Shown here in pieces: positions 1 to 8,680 of a DNA stretch of 64,000 bases. Under the pieces are notes generated by a model, which did no database searches, was not told the origin of the DNA, and worked only from the letters and a program-made list of their open reading frames with translations. The stretch is from assembly GCF_015352955.1 (NCBI RefSeq), contig NZ_JACYOX010000035.1:1-64000 (forward strand). Reading direction: 5' to 3'. Each line of letters starts with the position of its first letter. The stretch's first letter is position 1. The stretch is from Noviherbaspirillum soli. GTDB lineage: Bacteria > Pseudomonadota > Gammaproteobacteria > Burkholderiales > Burkholderiaceae_D. The translations under genes were made by a program, and so were the position numbers.

Positions 1-263
1 CGTTGGTGGCGCAGTTCCGCATGCAAGCGTCGATGAGCCGGCGCGGGAACGGTTACGACAACGCGCCCATCGAGAGCTTCTTGGGGGAGGCTCAATAACG
101 AGCCGATTCACCATCGGCGTTACTCGATACGCCAACAAGCCCGGTCGAAATCGCCGAGGACATCGACCTGTTTTACAATCGCCAGCAACGGCAGGCACGG
201 TAAGGTGACTTGTCGCCGGCAGCATTCAGGCAGCAATACCTTTGGCAAGGGACCGCTGCTTAA
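1..263 (+). pseudogene. IS3-family transposase (OrfB) C-terminal relic
   Basis: Beginning at the window edge, the reading frame from base 3 encodes SMSRRGNGYDNAPIESFLGE, which matches the block around the last catalytic Glu of IS3-family DDE transposases. A stop follows at about 96-98. The next piece, with an IHHRRYS-like motif, lies in another frame, and the first frame then resumes with DLFYNRQQRQAR and LSPAAFRQQY, ending at 261-263. Two in-frame stops and a frameshift show it is dead. It marks the left edge of the catabolic block; the rest of the element lies outside the window. Confidence 0.75.
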
Positions 264-357
264 CACCGTGTTGGCATACACAAATTCCGACCGACCTCAC
301 GCGATGCCAAGCCGTTAGTCTGCTGCGGTTCACCAGTCAATGCCAAGGCCGCCAGTA

Positions 358-2028
358 TCACCCTACCTGGGTGCATTGCGATTCCTGCAAGTCGCGCCAC
401 AAGATTTTTCCACTGCTCGACTTGGGCAGGCTATCCAAAAACTCGACCAAGCTCGGGACCTTGTAGGCGGACATGTGCTGTCGGCACCACAGGACTATAT
501 TCTCCGCAGTTACTGATGTTTCCCACCCCGGCTTGAGAACAAGAAGGGCCTTCACTTTTTCGTTGCCTTGTTTATCCTTGAACGGAATCACGCAGGCTTC
601 ATGCACCGCATCATGCTGATACATCAGGCTTTCTATTTCCGCCGGCCAGACCTTGTAGCCGGAGACATTGATCATTCGTTTAAGCCTGTCCCGGATAAAG
701 AAGTAGCCTTCCTCATCAACATAACCGAGGTCGCCGGTCCGCAGGAAACGCTTTCCCTCCAACCCGATAAAGCTGTCGGCATCGGCAGTGGGATTGCGCC
801 AGTAGCCTAGCATCACCTGGGGCGCATGCGTGACGATTTCGCCGACTTCACCGATCGGCAATTCCTGCAAGGTCTCCGGATCAATGATCCGCGAATCAAC
901 ATTAAACGTCGGAAGGCCTATGCATTGTCGTTTAGGCCGATCCAACGGATTGCTATGCAGGAAAGAGGCGGTCTCCGATAGGCCATAGGCTTCACTGTAG
1001 ATGACCTTGAAGTCGTCCTGCAGCATCGTAGCCACCGCCTCCGGCATAGCCGCGCCACCACCGCAAAGCAGGGCCAGGCTGGATAAGTCATAGTTGGCCA
1101 AATCGGGGGCGGAAAAGCAGTCGATCACCATGGCCGGCGGTGCCGCCCAGACATTGACACGGTAGCGCTCAATCAGGACCAGGGCTGCCGCACGATCCCA
1201 GCGTGACAGCATAACGATGGTCGCGCCCAACTGGATGGGCACGTTCATGCCGTTTTGCATTCCCAACACATGAAACAGCGGCGCCACCGCCAAGAAGACG
1301 GACGACGGCTGCAGCTGCCGCCATACCTGCGCAGCGATTGTCGCGTGCATGACCGTACGGTGCGCATGCATGCATCCTTTAGCCTTGCCCGTGGTGCCTG
1401 AGGTGTAAGGCAGAACGCACAAGTCGTCACAGCTTGCGTTATTCCTTCCCGGCGCAAGCTGGCCAGCCAATGCGTCAATCCACCTAATAGTGCCTGGGCT
1501 CGCGACAGCGCTACGAATCTCCTGCACTGCCTGCGGCAGCGGCAGAGTGGTGGGGGTAGTCAGGTAATCAGCATAGGAGTGCACGATTACATGCTCAATG
1601 GCGCCAGAGCGAAGCCACGGAGCCAAGCGCTCGAACAACTCTTGCGCCGCGAATGCCACCCGGGCGCCGCTGTCAGTAATGTAATGCTCAAGTTCCGGTG
1701 TCAGGCTCATCGCGTTGACCGGCACGGCTACTGCACCCGCACGCAGGATCGCGTAATAGGCGACGATGAACTGCGGGCAGTTCTGGGAAAACAAAACGAT
1801 GCGGTCACCATGGTTGATCCCGCATCGTTGCTGCAGATAACCAGCCATTGCGTCGACTTCGCTCTTGAGCCGGCTGTAGGTAATGACGCTGTCATAAAAA
1901 ATGATGGCCGCCTTTGCAGGATAGCGAGCGGCCGAGACAGCCAAATTGTCATATAACGTCGTGGCCGGCGTGTCGAGATGCGCAGGATAGCCTTTGGGCC
2001 AAAACGGGTAGTGTCCAGAGCGTGCCAT
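358..2028 (-). CDS. AMP-dependent CoA ligase A (acyl/aryl-CoA synthetase)
   Basis: This is a 556-residue member of the ANL superfamily, which activates a carboxylic acid to acyl-AMP and then acyl-CoA in the cytoplasm. The phosphate-binding loop YTSGTTGKAKG lies near residue 215, followed by the YGLSETA motif, the RTGDLG hinge region and a C-terminal SSSGKILWR carrying the catalytic Lys. Length and motif order are normal for the family. I chose the ATG at 2028 over an upstream TTG; neither has a good ribosome site. It lies 98 bp downstream of the Bug protein gene and is probably co-transcribed with it. The substrate cannot be predicted; medium-chain or aromatic acids are typical. Confidence 0.88.
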   Translation of the reverse strand: MARSGHYPFWPKGYPAHLDTPATTLYDNLAVSAARYPAKAAIIFYDSVITYSRLKSEVDAMAGYLQQRCGINHGDRIVLFSQNCPQFIVAYYAILRAGAVAVPVNAMSLTPELEHYITDSGARVAFAAQELFERLAPWLRSGAIEHVIVHSYADYLTTPTTLPLPQAVQEIRSAVASPGTIRWIDALAGQLAPGRNNASCDDLCVLPYTSGTTGKAKGCMHAHRTVMHATIAAQVWRQLQPSSVFLAVAPLFHVLGMQNGMNVPIQLGATIVMLSRWDRAAALVLIERYRVNVWAAPPAMVIDCFSAPDLANYDLSSLALLCGGGAAMPEAVATMLQDDFKVIYSEAYGLSETASFLHSNPLDRPKRQCIGLPTFNVDSRIIDPETLQELPIGEVGEIVTHAPQVMLGYWRNPTADADSFIGLEGKRFLRTGDLGYVDEEGYFFIRDRLKRMINVSGYKVWPAEIESLMYQHDAVHEACVIPFKDKQGNEKVKALLVLKPGWETSVTAENIVLWCRQHMSAYKVPSLVEFLDSLPKSSSGKILWRDLQESQCTQVG

Positions 2029-2126
2029 GAATTTCAATATCAATTAGGCCGGTTTCCATAGGCCGGCCGGTACGGGCGGCAAGGCGGTATCCACGTACCG
2101 GACTGCCGGTCCGAAGTTTGAAAAGG

Positions 2127-3092
2127 TCAGTCGGTCTTTATCCCGTTGTCCCGTATCACCTTGCCCCAGCGTTCGAAGTCGGCTTGCATGCGGCTTTTCA
2201 TCTTCTCCGGGGATTCGTAGGCGGCAAGCGTCCCAGCGCCAAGCAACTTGGCTTGCACATCCTTATCGGCCAAGGCGGTTTGAAGTTCCCTGTTGAGGCG
2301 ATCGACGACATTTTTCGGCGTACCGGCAGGCGCCAACAGGCCGCCCCATGCCACTGCGTCGAACCCGGCAAAGCCCTGCTCCGCAACCGTTTTGACTTCC
2401 GGCGTAAAGGCGACGCGCTTCGCGGATCCAACGGCGATCGGCTTCAGCTTGCCTGCCTTGATATGTGGAAGCGCCGCGATCATGTCCGAAAACATCATTG
2501 GCACTGTTCCACCCAACAGGTCCTGGATCGCTGGCGCGCTACCTTTGTAAGGTACATGCCGTATATCAAACTGCCCAAGGCTTTTCAGCAACTCGGTGGA
2601 GAGATGGCCAAAACTACCGTTGCCAGCACTGGTGTAATTCAATGCGCCCGGCTGCTCCTTGGCTTTAGTGATCAAGTCCTGCAGATTGCTTACGTCAGGC
2701 ATTTTAGAAGGATTTACTACCATTACGATGGGCAGATCGTACGCGCTGCCAATCGGGGTAAAGTCCTTGAACAAATCAGTGCCCTTGTAGTTACCCAAAT
2801 GCGGAAAAAGCAGGGTAGGCGTGGCTAGCATCATCAGGGTATAGCCGTCGGGAGCGCTCTTGGCTACTGCCTCTGCGCCGATCATGCCGGACGCTCCGGC
2901 ACGGTTCTCCACCACGATTTGCTGCTTCAGGCCCTCACTCATTTTCTGGCCGATAATGCGTGAGGCCACATCAGTCGGGCCGCCAGGCGGAAAAGGCACG
3001 ACCAGTTTGATCATCCGGTCAGGATAACCTTGCGCCGCTGCGCCGCCGGCGGCGATGCAAAGGAGGGCAGCTATTGCAAAGCGCTTGTGCAT
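2127..3092 (-). CDS. Bug/TctC-family periplasmic solute-binding protein
   Basis: This is a 321-residue extracytoplasmic binding protein of the tripartite tricarboxylate transporter type. The start at 3092 gives a clean Sec signal (MHKRFAIAALLCIAAGGAAA) followed by the family signature KLVVPFPPGGPTDVASR. Upstream in-frame starts at 3182 and 3239 would add a non-hydrophobic leader, and the longest would place an operator palindrome almost at the start codon, so I reject them. No TctA or TctB membrane partner is encoded nearby, which is common for Bug proteins in Burkholderiales. It heads a probable operon with CoA ligase A and likely binds an organic acid related to that ligase's substrate. Confidence 0.87.
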   Translation of the reverse strand: MHKRFAIAALLCIAAGGAAAQGYPDRMIKLVVPFPPGGPTDVASRIIGQKMSEGLKQQIVVENRAGASGMIGAEAVAKSAPDGYTLMMLATPTLLFPHLGNYKGTDLFKDFTPIGSAYDLPIVMVVNPSKMPDVSNLQDLITKAKEQPGALNYTSAGNGSFGHLSTELLKSLGQFDIRHVPYKGSAPAIQDLLGGTVPMMFSDMIAALPHIKAGKLKPIAVGSAKRVAFTPEVKTVAEQGFAGFDAVAWGGLLAPAGTPKNVVDRLNRELQTALADKDVQAKLLGAGTLAAYESPEKMKSRMQADFERWGKVIRDNGIKTD

Positions 3093-3253
3093 ATGTTTTG
3101 CCCAACCATAGCAATTTCGTCGCCGCGTCACGGCTTGTGCAGGTCCTGCAGATTCGTTCTTAATGTTATAAAAATGTTTCATTGTCTCGGTCTCTATGAA
3201 GGGCTGTATCTGAGGGTAGCCTTTTGAATCCGACGTCATGCTAGCAGAAATGA

Positions 3254-3269
3254 GCGAACAATTGTTCGC
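3254..3269. promoter_or_regulatory. Perfect 16-bp palindrome, candidate IclR operator
   Basis: GCGAACAATTGTTCGC is a perfect palindrome in the gap between the divergent Bug protein gene and the IclR gene, 75 bp before the IclR start. IclR-family regulators commonly bind palindromes in such divergent promoters and control both their own gene and the neighbouring catabolic operon. The assignment to this regulator is inferred from position. Confidence 0.6.
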
Positions 3270-3343
3270 AAAAAAGATAAGCTATGTGCCGTTGCAATCA
3301 AGCTTCGCACGCATATAAAGTTTGGACTGGTTACGGAGAGGGT

Positions 3344-4129
3344 ATGGAGAAGGAAGCAAAAGAAAAAAGGGACGAGTTGCTTGATTCATTGTCAAAGGGA
3401 CTAGCGCTGCTGCAATTGTTTGCATCGGAAGGCGCTAGCCTGACGATACAAGATGTTGCGGAAAAGCTTGACGTGACCCGGGCCGCAGCACGCCGTCTGT
3501 TGCATACGCTATTGCATCATGGGTATGTTGTACAGGAAGGGAAAGCGTTTTGGGTGACTCCTAAGGTGATTGAGCTTGGCTACGCGTACTTTGCCGCCAT
3601 GGACCTGCCCACGCTGTCGCGCAACCCCATGCGCATACTTGCCGAGCAACTTAACGAAACCTGCTCGCTCGCTGTGCTCGACAGCTCGTCAATCGTTTTA
3701 ATTGCGAGAGAAGAGCCTAAGCAGATGGTCAGGCTAGATATGACAGTCGGAAGGCGTATGCCGGCCTATGCACACTCGCTTGGGCGGGCGTTACTGGCCT
3801 TTCTGGACACCGAGCGATGGGAAGCCTATCTAGCGAACACTGAGCTGAAAAAGCTGACTCAATTCACGATATGCACACGCAGCGGATTGGAACGCAAGCT
3901 GGCTCAAGTGCGCGCGGAGAACTACAGTCTTTTGATCAGCGAGATGGTCGATGGGCTAGCCGGACTGTCTGTGCCACTGCGGGAGCGCGACGGGCGCGTA
4001 ATTGCATCACTAGGCGTTAGCATGGTACTTGGAAGCCGTACTGAAAAACAAATTATCAAGCAATGCCTGCCAGCGCTCCGCGAAACAGCCGGCAGGATTG
4101 AAGCGCTACTGCATGCAATGCGCAAATAA
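3344..4129 (+). CDS. IclR-family transcriptional regulator 1
   Basis: This 261-residue protein has an N-terminal winged helix (about residues 15-75, LTIQDVAEKLDVTRAAARRL) and a C-terminal IclR effector-binding domain containing AYAHSLGRALLAFL and LAGLSVPLRERDGRVIASLG. The ATG at 3344 has GGAGAG four bases upstream; the ATG at 3284 would add 20 residues without domain content. It is divergent from the Bug protein/ligase A operon, with a perfect palindrome between them, so local control of that operon in response to a small organic acid is the likely role. Its DNA is less GC-rich than most of the window. Confidence 0.9.
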   Translation: MEKEAKEKRDELLDSLSKGLALLQLFASEGASLTIQDVAEKLDVTRAAARRLLHTLLHHGYVVQEGKAFWVTPKVIELGYAYFAAMDLPTLSRNPMRILAEQLNETCSLAVLDSSSIVLIAREEPKQMVRLDMTVGRRMPAYAHSLGRALLAFLDTERWEAYLANTELKKLTQFTICTRSGLERKLAQVRAENYSLLISEMVDGLAGLSVPLRERDGRVIASLGVSMVLGSRTEKQIIKQCLPALRETAGRIEALLHAMRK

Positions 4130-4675
4130 GCACAAGGCCAGCTTCGCAAGCGCGCTCTTGGGATTTGGCTTGGATGATTCCCTGATTTTCATTCTTTATT
4201 AACCCAGTCTTCCGCTGACTCTTGATCCACTCGGTTCACTTAGTCCCTCATACGGAATTAGGGCATATTGGAGCGGGGGTGGGGCAGCCTTGGGCAAAAG
4301 TGGCGTGGTCATTTCCATGCGAGATTAACCCTCTTTTCACTTGGGACTGATCCAAAGACTTTCCACCGGTAGCCCTTGCCGATCGCGGCCAGCGGCGGCT
4401 TGGAGCGGATGAAAGCTCAATGAAAATTAGGGGCGAAATAGTGTGAAAATCAATAGTCTGGAACTTGCGACGACCGCTGCTACGTTTGCTCTCCTTTCCG
4501 GCCGCCTGTCATAAAAGACGAGACGTGCATCGGTCATGTTGAAACAGGGGAACCGGTTGGGCCTGAAAGCCTGACTTCATGTGAACCAAGCCAAGTGCCT
4601 TGAAGGAAGCGCACCTGGTTTATAGGGGGAGGTGGCACAGCGACGTGCCGCCCCTACCCGAAGTACATGGAACGG
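4130..4675. other. Intergenic region without recognisable gene
   Basis: This 546-bp stretch separates the IclR gene from the 3' end of the MaoC-like gene. No frame gives a recognisable protein and no tRNA or IS end is seen. At about 4619-4657 there is an imperfect hairpin (GGTGGCAC paired with GTGCCGCC) just beyond the minus-strand MaoC stop. It could end that operon, but no U-tract follows it on the minus strand. Confidence 0.5.
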
Positions 4676-5599
4676 TCAGGAATCCTTTCGCGCCGATTCA
4701 TACCCAGCGAAGGAATGCTTCAGCGTGGCGTGATTGAGCAGAGTCTCGGCCTTGAGGCGCTGTCCAGCGGCATCGAAGATGCGGGTGCGTACCCAATAGG
4801 ACTCCGTGCGCTTGCTTTCCGATAGGGCAACGATCTCGCGCCGGATCAGGTAGTCCTCGCCGACAAACAGCGGCCCGTCGACCATGCGAATCTCAAGGTC
4901 GGCGAAAAGGCCGACGACCGGGTGCTTCACTGGGAACCTGGCCGCGGGGGTCGTGTATTCGGCTAGCACACTAACCATTTCCAGCGGAATGATCGCGCGG
5001 CCCCAGGGCGAGGAAGAACCGTCTTCATACCAGGGACAATTCTCCGTGATTCGCGCCAGTTTCTGCTTCAGCGAGAACGGGTAGAGCTTTCCCATATGCT
5101 GTTCCGCGTCCATTCGTACCGGCTCGTCTTCCGAACCAGTCATTCCCACATGCAGGTCCGACAGAATGACGAGTTGCCCGGGTGGGCGCAGTTGCGCCAT
5201 GCGTTGTTCCAATAAAGTCGGTCCATGGCCCGGACCCAAGCTGGCGCTGGCTTCGAGTACAGGCGTGCCGTCTGCCTTCTCGGCCCATGCCCGTAAACGG
5301 GTAGCGCCGGACTCGGGGACTTCGACGAAAGCGCGCACTGATTCGCCTTCGACTACCATGTTCTGGAAATGCGCCGAGAAACAGCCGCGCTCGAACCATG
5401 CCTTGCCCCAGACGTGCTCCAGCAAGGGCACGAACTGGCTGAAGTGCGTCGGCCCTTCAATGGGCCCGGCGCGAAAGCCAAGTTTCTCCGCCATTGCGTC
5501 GTCATGGATGGAGCTATGGCCGCTGTATTCCTGGTCAGCGAGCATCTGTTGCGGCTGGCGCAGGGGCCCGCACAGCGAAAGGGGGGTATCGAAGTTCAT
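4676..5599 (-). CDS. MaoC/hotdog-fold enoyl-CoA hydratase-like protein
   Basis: This 307-residue protein resembles two-domain hotdog hydratases. The N-terminal half has a hydratase-2-like motif (SIHDDAMAEKLGF followed by GPIEGPTHFSQF), in which the His-Asp pair is present but the usual PI-x-HG ending is altered. The second half contains a hotdog-like stretch (VVGLFADLEIRMVDGPLFVGE). It would hydrate a 2-enoyl-CoA in the cytoplasm. The ATG at 5599 is chosen because AGGACA lies just upstream; the longer frame from 5662 overlaps the preceding gene. It is the last gene of the minus-strand carboxylase operon, 38 bp after the crotonase stop. Confidence 0.7.
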   Translation of the reverse strand: MNFDTPLSLCGPLRQPQQMLADQEYSGHSSIHDDAMAEKLGFRAGPIEGPTHFSQFVPLLEHVWGKAWFERGCFSAHFQNMVVEGESVRAFVEVPESGATRLRAWAEKADGTPVLEASASLGPGHGPTLLEQRMAQLRPPGQLVILSDLHVGMTGSEDEPVRMDAEQHMGKLYPFSLKQKLARITENCPWYEDGSSSPWGRAIIPLEMVSVLAEYTTPAARFPVKHPVVGLFADLEIRMVDGPLFVGEDYLIRREIVALSESKRTESYWVRTRIFDAAGQRLKAETLLNHATLKHSFAGYESARKDS

Positions 5600-5637
5600 C
5601 GTGTGTCCTGTCGAAGTGAATGATGTGCGCGAGTGCA

Positions 5638-6525
5638 TCACTTGAACTCGGGCTCTTCCCACCAGGGAAAGAAGGACGGCATGTCGGTGGATACCTTATT
5701 GGGAAACACTGCCGGGCGCTTCTGCAGAAATGCCGTCACGCCTTCATGCGCATCCTCGGACTGGCCGCGCGCCTGGATGGAGCGGCTGTCGATACGATGC
5801 GCTTCCATCGGGTGTGCAGCGGCTGCCATCCTCCACAGCATCTGGCGGGCAAGGGCAACGGACACCGGCGCGGTATTATCGGCGATCTCGCGGGCAAGCG
5901 CCTGTGCGGCGGGCAGCAACTCGTCAGGGGCATGCAGTGAGCGCACCAGCCCGTGTGCAAGCGCTTCTTCCGCACCGAAGACCCGGCCGGTCATGCACCA
6001 CTCGAGCGCCGTCTGCATGCCCACCAGGCGCGGCAGGAACCATGATGATGCGGCTTCAGGGGTGATGCCGCGGCGCGCGAAGACAAAGCCGAAGCGCGCC
6101 TCGGTGGAAGCCAAACGCATGTCCATGGGTAGCTGCATGGTTGCGCCTATGCCTACCGCTGGCCCATTGATGGCGCCGATGACAGGCTTCAGGCTTTGGT
6201 AGATGCGCAAGGTGTTGGTGCCGCCACCGTCACGGTATACGTCGCCGACCTTCAGTGATTCGCGCGAGAGGTCGCCAGGATTCGCTTGACGGTCGAATGT
6301 CGAGCCGCCCGACGATAAGTCGGCGCCTGCGCAAAACGCTCTGCCGGCGCCGGTCACGATGACGACGCGCACGTTGTTGTCGGCATCGGTCTCGTCAAAC
6401 AGCGCGATCAGTTCCGCGCGCATCTTTGCGTTGTAAGCATTGAGCTTCTCGGGTCGATTGAGCGTGATGGTGGCAACGCCCCGGTCAACGCTATAGAGAG
6501 TGGTTTCAAGAGTTGGCAATGGCAT
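5638..6525 (-). CDS. Crotonase-fold enoyl-CoA hydratase/isomerase 1
   Basis: This 295-residue crotonase-superfamily protein has the oxyanion-hole segments AFCAGADL and NGPAVGIGAT. The usual first catalytic Glu position of mitochondrial crotonase lies in FVFARRG and is not Glu. Glu157 sits in GITPEAASSW, the position used by delta3,delta2-enoyl-CoA isomerases, so isomerase or mixed activity is as likely as hydration. GGAG lies 5 bases before the ATG at 6525. It sits between a broken nitronate monooxygenase and the MaoC-like gene, in the same orientation. Confidence 0.87.
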   Translation of the reverse strand: MPLPTLETTLYSVDRGVATITLNRPEKLNAYNAKMRAELIALFDETDADNNVRVVIVTGAGRAFCAGADLSSGGSTFDRQANPGDLSRESLKVGDVYRDGGGTNTLRIYQSLKPVIGAINGPAVGIGATMQLPMDMRLASTEARFGFVFARRGITPEAASSWFLPRLVGMQTALEWCMTGRVFGAEEALAHGLVRSLHAPDELLPAAQALAREIADNTAPVSVALARQMLWRMAAAAHPMEAHRIDSRSIQARGQSEDAHEGVTAFLQKRPAVFPNKVSTDMPSFFPWWEEPEFK

Positions 6526-6604
6526 GGGATCTCCAGGTAATGAAAGGTGCCCGGGCCGCAACGGCGACGCCAGGGCAAACATTTTTAAAGCACTTTAGAA
6601 GGCA

Positions 6605-6832
6605 TCACCGTGCGTCGTTCAGCATTGCTGCCAAGCGCTCACGGATCAATCTTTCCGCTTCCGACATGATGCGATCGATGAGTTCATTCACCGTCCGAAT
6701 CTCATGGATCGAGCCGGCAATCATGCCGCAAGAGCATGCCCCCGAATCCATGGCGCCGCGGTTCAGGATTTGCGAGTAGACGCCGGCCACCCCGGTCGCG
6801 ATACGATGGCATGCCGGATTCCAATAGTTCAT
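6605..6832 (-). pseudogene. Nitronate monooxygenase C-terminal fragment
   Basis: The 75-residue frame ends with SGACSCGMIAGSIHEIRTVNELIDRIMSEAERL-type sequence (two segments: CGMIAGSIHEIRTVNELIDR and IMSEAERLIRERLA). This resembles the C-terminus of 2-nitropropane dioxygenase/nitronate monooxygenase proteins, normally about 310-350 residues. The FMN-binding barrel is missing; upstream sequence (6833-6920) has no matching frame. It appears to be the scar of a deletion between the ligase B and crotonase genes. These FMN enzymes often occur in acyl-CoA clusters, so an intact copy may have belonged to the ancestral operon. Confidence 0.6.
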
Positions 6833-6924
6833 TGATTCGTGTATTCATAAGTCGTTTGAACAAATTCTCCTTGGCTTGGCGCTTTCGTTGATCGTGGCGC
6901 ATTGCAGATCGAGCCGCACCAGGC

Positions 6925-8661
6925 TCAGCCGCGCTGACTGGCGTCAAGCTGCGCCTGCAATTCCACCTTGCGAACCTTGCCGGTGGCCGTCATGGGCAGC
7001 GCGCCGACGAGCCGGATTTCGGGCACCTTGTAGATCGCCATGTGTTCCCGGCACCAGGCCTGCAGCGCGCCTGCGGTGACATCGTTTTCCTGATCCGGGC
7101 GCAAGCGGAGGAATGCCACCGGCACTTGCCCCTTGTCCGGGTCGGAGCGGCCAAGCACGGCGGCTTCCAGGACGGCCGGATGGCGCGACAGCAAGACCTC
7201 GAGTTCTGACGGGAACACGCTCATCCCGCGCACCTTCAGCATTTCCTTGCGTCGTCCGAGGAAGTGCAGGTAGCCCTGGGCGTCATAGGCGCCGATATCG
7301 CCGGTGTGGAACCAGCCATCGCGAAACACTTCGGCGTTCAGCTCGGGCCGACCCCAGTAGCCCTTGAACAGCGACGGCGTCCTGACGACGATTTCTCCTT
7401 CTTCGCCGGCAGGCAGGACCGCATGGGTATCGAAGTCACAGATCTTGATTTGCGTGCCGGGCACCGGGAGACCGACGAAGATCGGGCGGCCGTGCAAATC
7501 CATATCGCCGGCCTGCATGCCGGTGGTGAAGGTATCGCTGGTATGCGTTTCGGTCATGCCCCACGCCCCCTCAGCCAGCGTGCTTCCGGTCAGCTCGAAC
7601 CAGCGACGGCGGATATCCGGCGTCAGCTTGCGCACGAATGAGGCGGTCCTGGCGCGCCGCAGGGATCGCAGCTGGTAACGCGCCAGTTCCGGATGGGACA
7701 TCAGCTCGAGAACATTGTCGACGACCATGAACATACGGCTCACCTCATAACGGTCAATCGCCGCCATGACGGCCCGCGGGTCCCAGCGTGCGAGCAGCAC
7801 CACGGTAGCCCCGGTAAAGATGGGCGAGATCAGGCCGAGGTTTTCTCCGGCGATCCAGAACATCGGCAGGAAGTTCAGCACCGTCTCGGCGCTCTCGACG
7901 ACCGTGCCGTCCGCCCTGACCGCTCCGCTCACCGCGTACGACGTCGCCGCTGTGTAGAGCATGTCCCGCTGCGTGTGCATGCAACCCTTGGGCATCCCGG
8001 TCGTGCCGCCGGTGTAGTTCAGTGCCGCGATGGCGTCGAGATCGATCGTCACGCCGGGCGGAGAGGCGTCGAACGCGCGCATAGCCGACAGCAGGTCGAT
8101 CACGCCTTCGATCTGCTGGGGCGGATTGTCCAGACCCGTGGGCAGGGGCAGTTCGGGCTGCGTTGGCAGCATTTCACCCTGGCTGGTGGCAAACACCACG
8201 CATAGGCCGGTTTTCGGCTTTACGGAAAGAACGGTCGGCGCGAGCTGGTCGAGCACGATGGCGACGGTCGCGCCCGCATCGTTGAGTTCATAGACTAGCT
8301 CCTCTTCCCTGAACAGCGGGTTGACCGGCACATAGACGGCGCCGAGCTTCAGGATCGCATAGAACGCGATGTGGAACTGGGGGCAGTTGCCCAGCATGAC
8401 GGCGACGCGGCTGCCGGCGGCGACGCCATGGCTGGCAAGCAGGGCCGCGCACCGGTTGCTCTGTTCATCAAGCTCGCGATAGCTGATCCTTGCGCCGTAA
8501 AAATTGATGGCCGTGCGTTGCGGAGATGCGCGCGCCCAGCCGCGCAGATAGTCGCCCAGCGGCTTTTCGCCCCGTGGATAGATGGGCTTCATCGGCAGAT
8601 CGGCTGGCCAGATACGGCGGTGGGTTGCTTCCAGTTCGTCAATGAACCGTGATTCGTCCAT
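6925..8661 (-). CDS. AMP-dependent CoA ligase B
   Basis: This 578-residue ANL-superfamily acyl-CoA synthetase has the P-loop [13 protein letters not shown], an adenylation motif at AWGMTETHTSDTF, the hinge WFHTGDIG and a C-terminal TATGKVRK with the catalytic Lys. The ATG at 8661 has a purine-rich leader (GGAAACGGGAA); ATGs at 8679 and 8691 are weaker, and 8679 begins one base after the carboxylase stop. It is co-transcribed with the single-chain carboxylase. Along its whole length it resembles ligase C at 13377-15092, including the unusual TETHT segment, so the two are paralogues placed in divergent operons. Confidence 0.9.
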   Translation of the reverse strand: MDESRFIDELEATHRRIWPADLPMKPIYPRGEKPLGDYLRGWARASPQRTAINFYGARISYRELDEQSNRCAALLASHGVAAGSRVAVMLGNCPQFHIAFYAILKLGAVYVPVNPLFREEELVYELNDAGATVAIVLDQLAPTVLSVKPKTGLCVVFATSQGEMLPTQPELPLPTGLDNPPQQIEGVIDLLSAMRAFDASPPGVTIDLDAIAALNYTGGTTGMPKGCMHTQRDMLYTAATSYAVSGAVRADGTVVESAETVLNFLPMFWIAGENLGLISPIFTGATVVLLARWDPRAVMAAIDRYEVSRMFMVVDNVLELMSHPELARYQLRSLRRARTASFVRKLTPDIRRRWFELTGSTLAEGAWGMTETHTSDTFTTGMQAGDMDLHGRPIFVGLPVPGTQIKICDFDTHAVLPAGEEGEIVVRTPSLFKGYWGRPELNAEVFRDGWFHTGDIGAYDAQGYLHFLGRRKEMLKVRGMSVFPSELEVLLSRHPAVLEAAVLGRSDPDKGQVPVAFLRLRPDQENDVTAGALQAWCREHMAIYKVPEIRLVGALPMTATGKVRKVELQAQLDASQRG

Positions 8662-8680
8662 TTCCCGTTTCCTTTCCATG

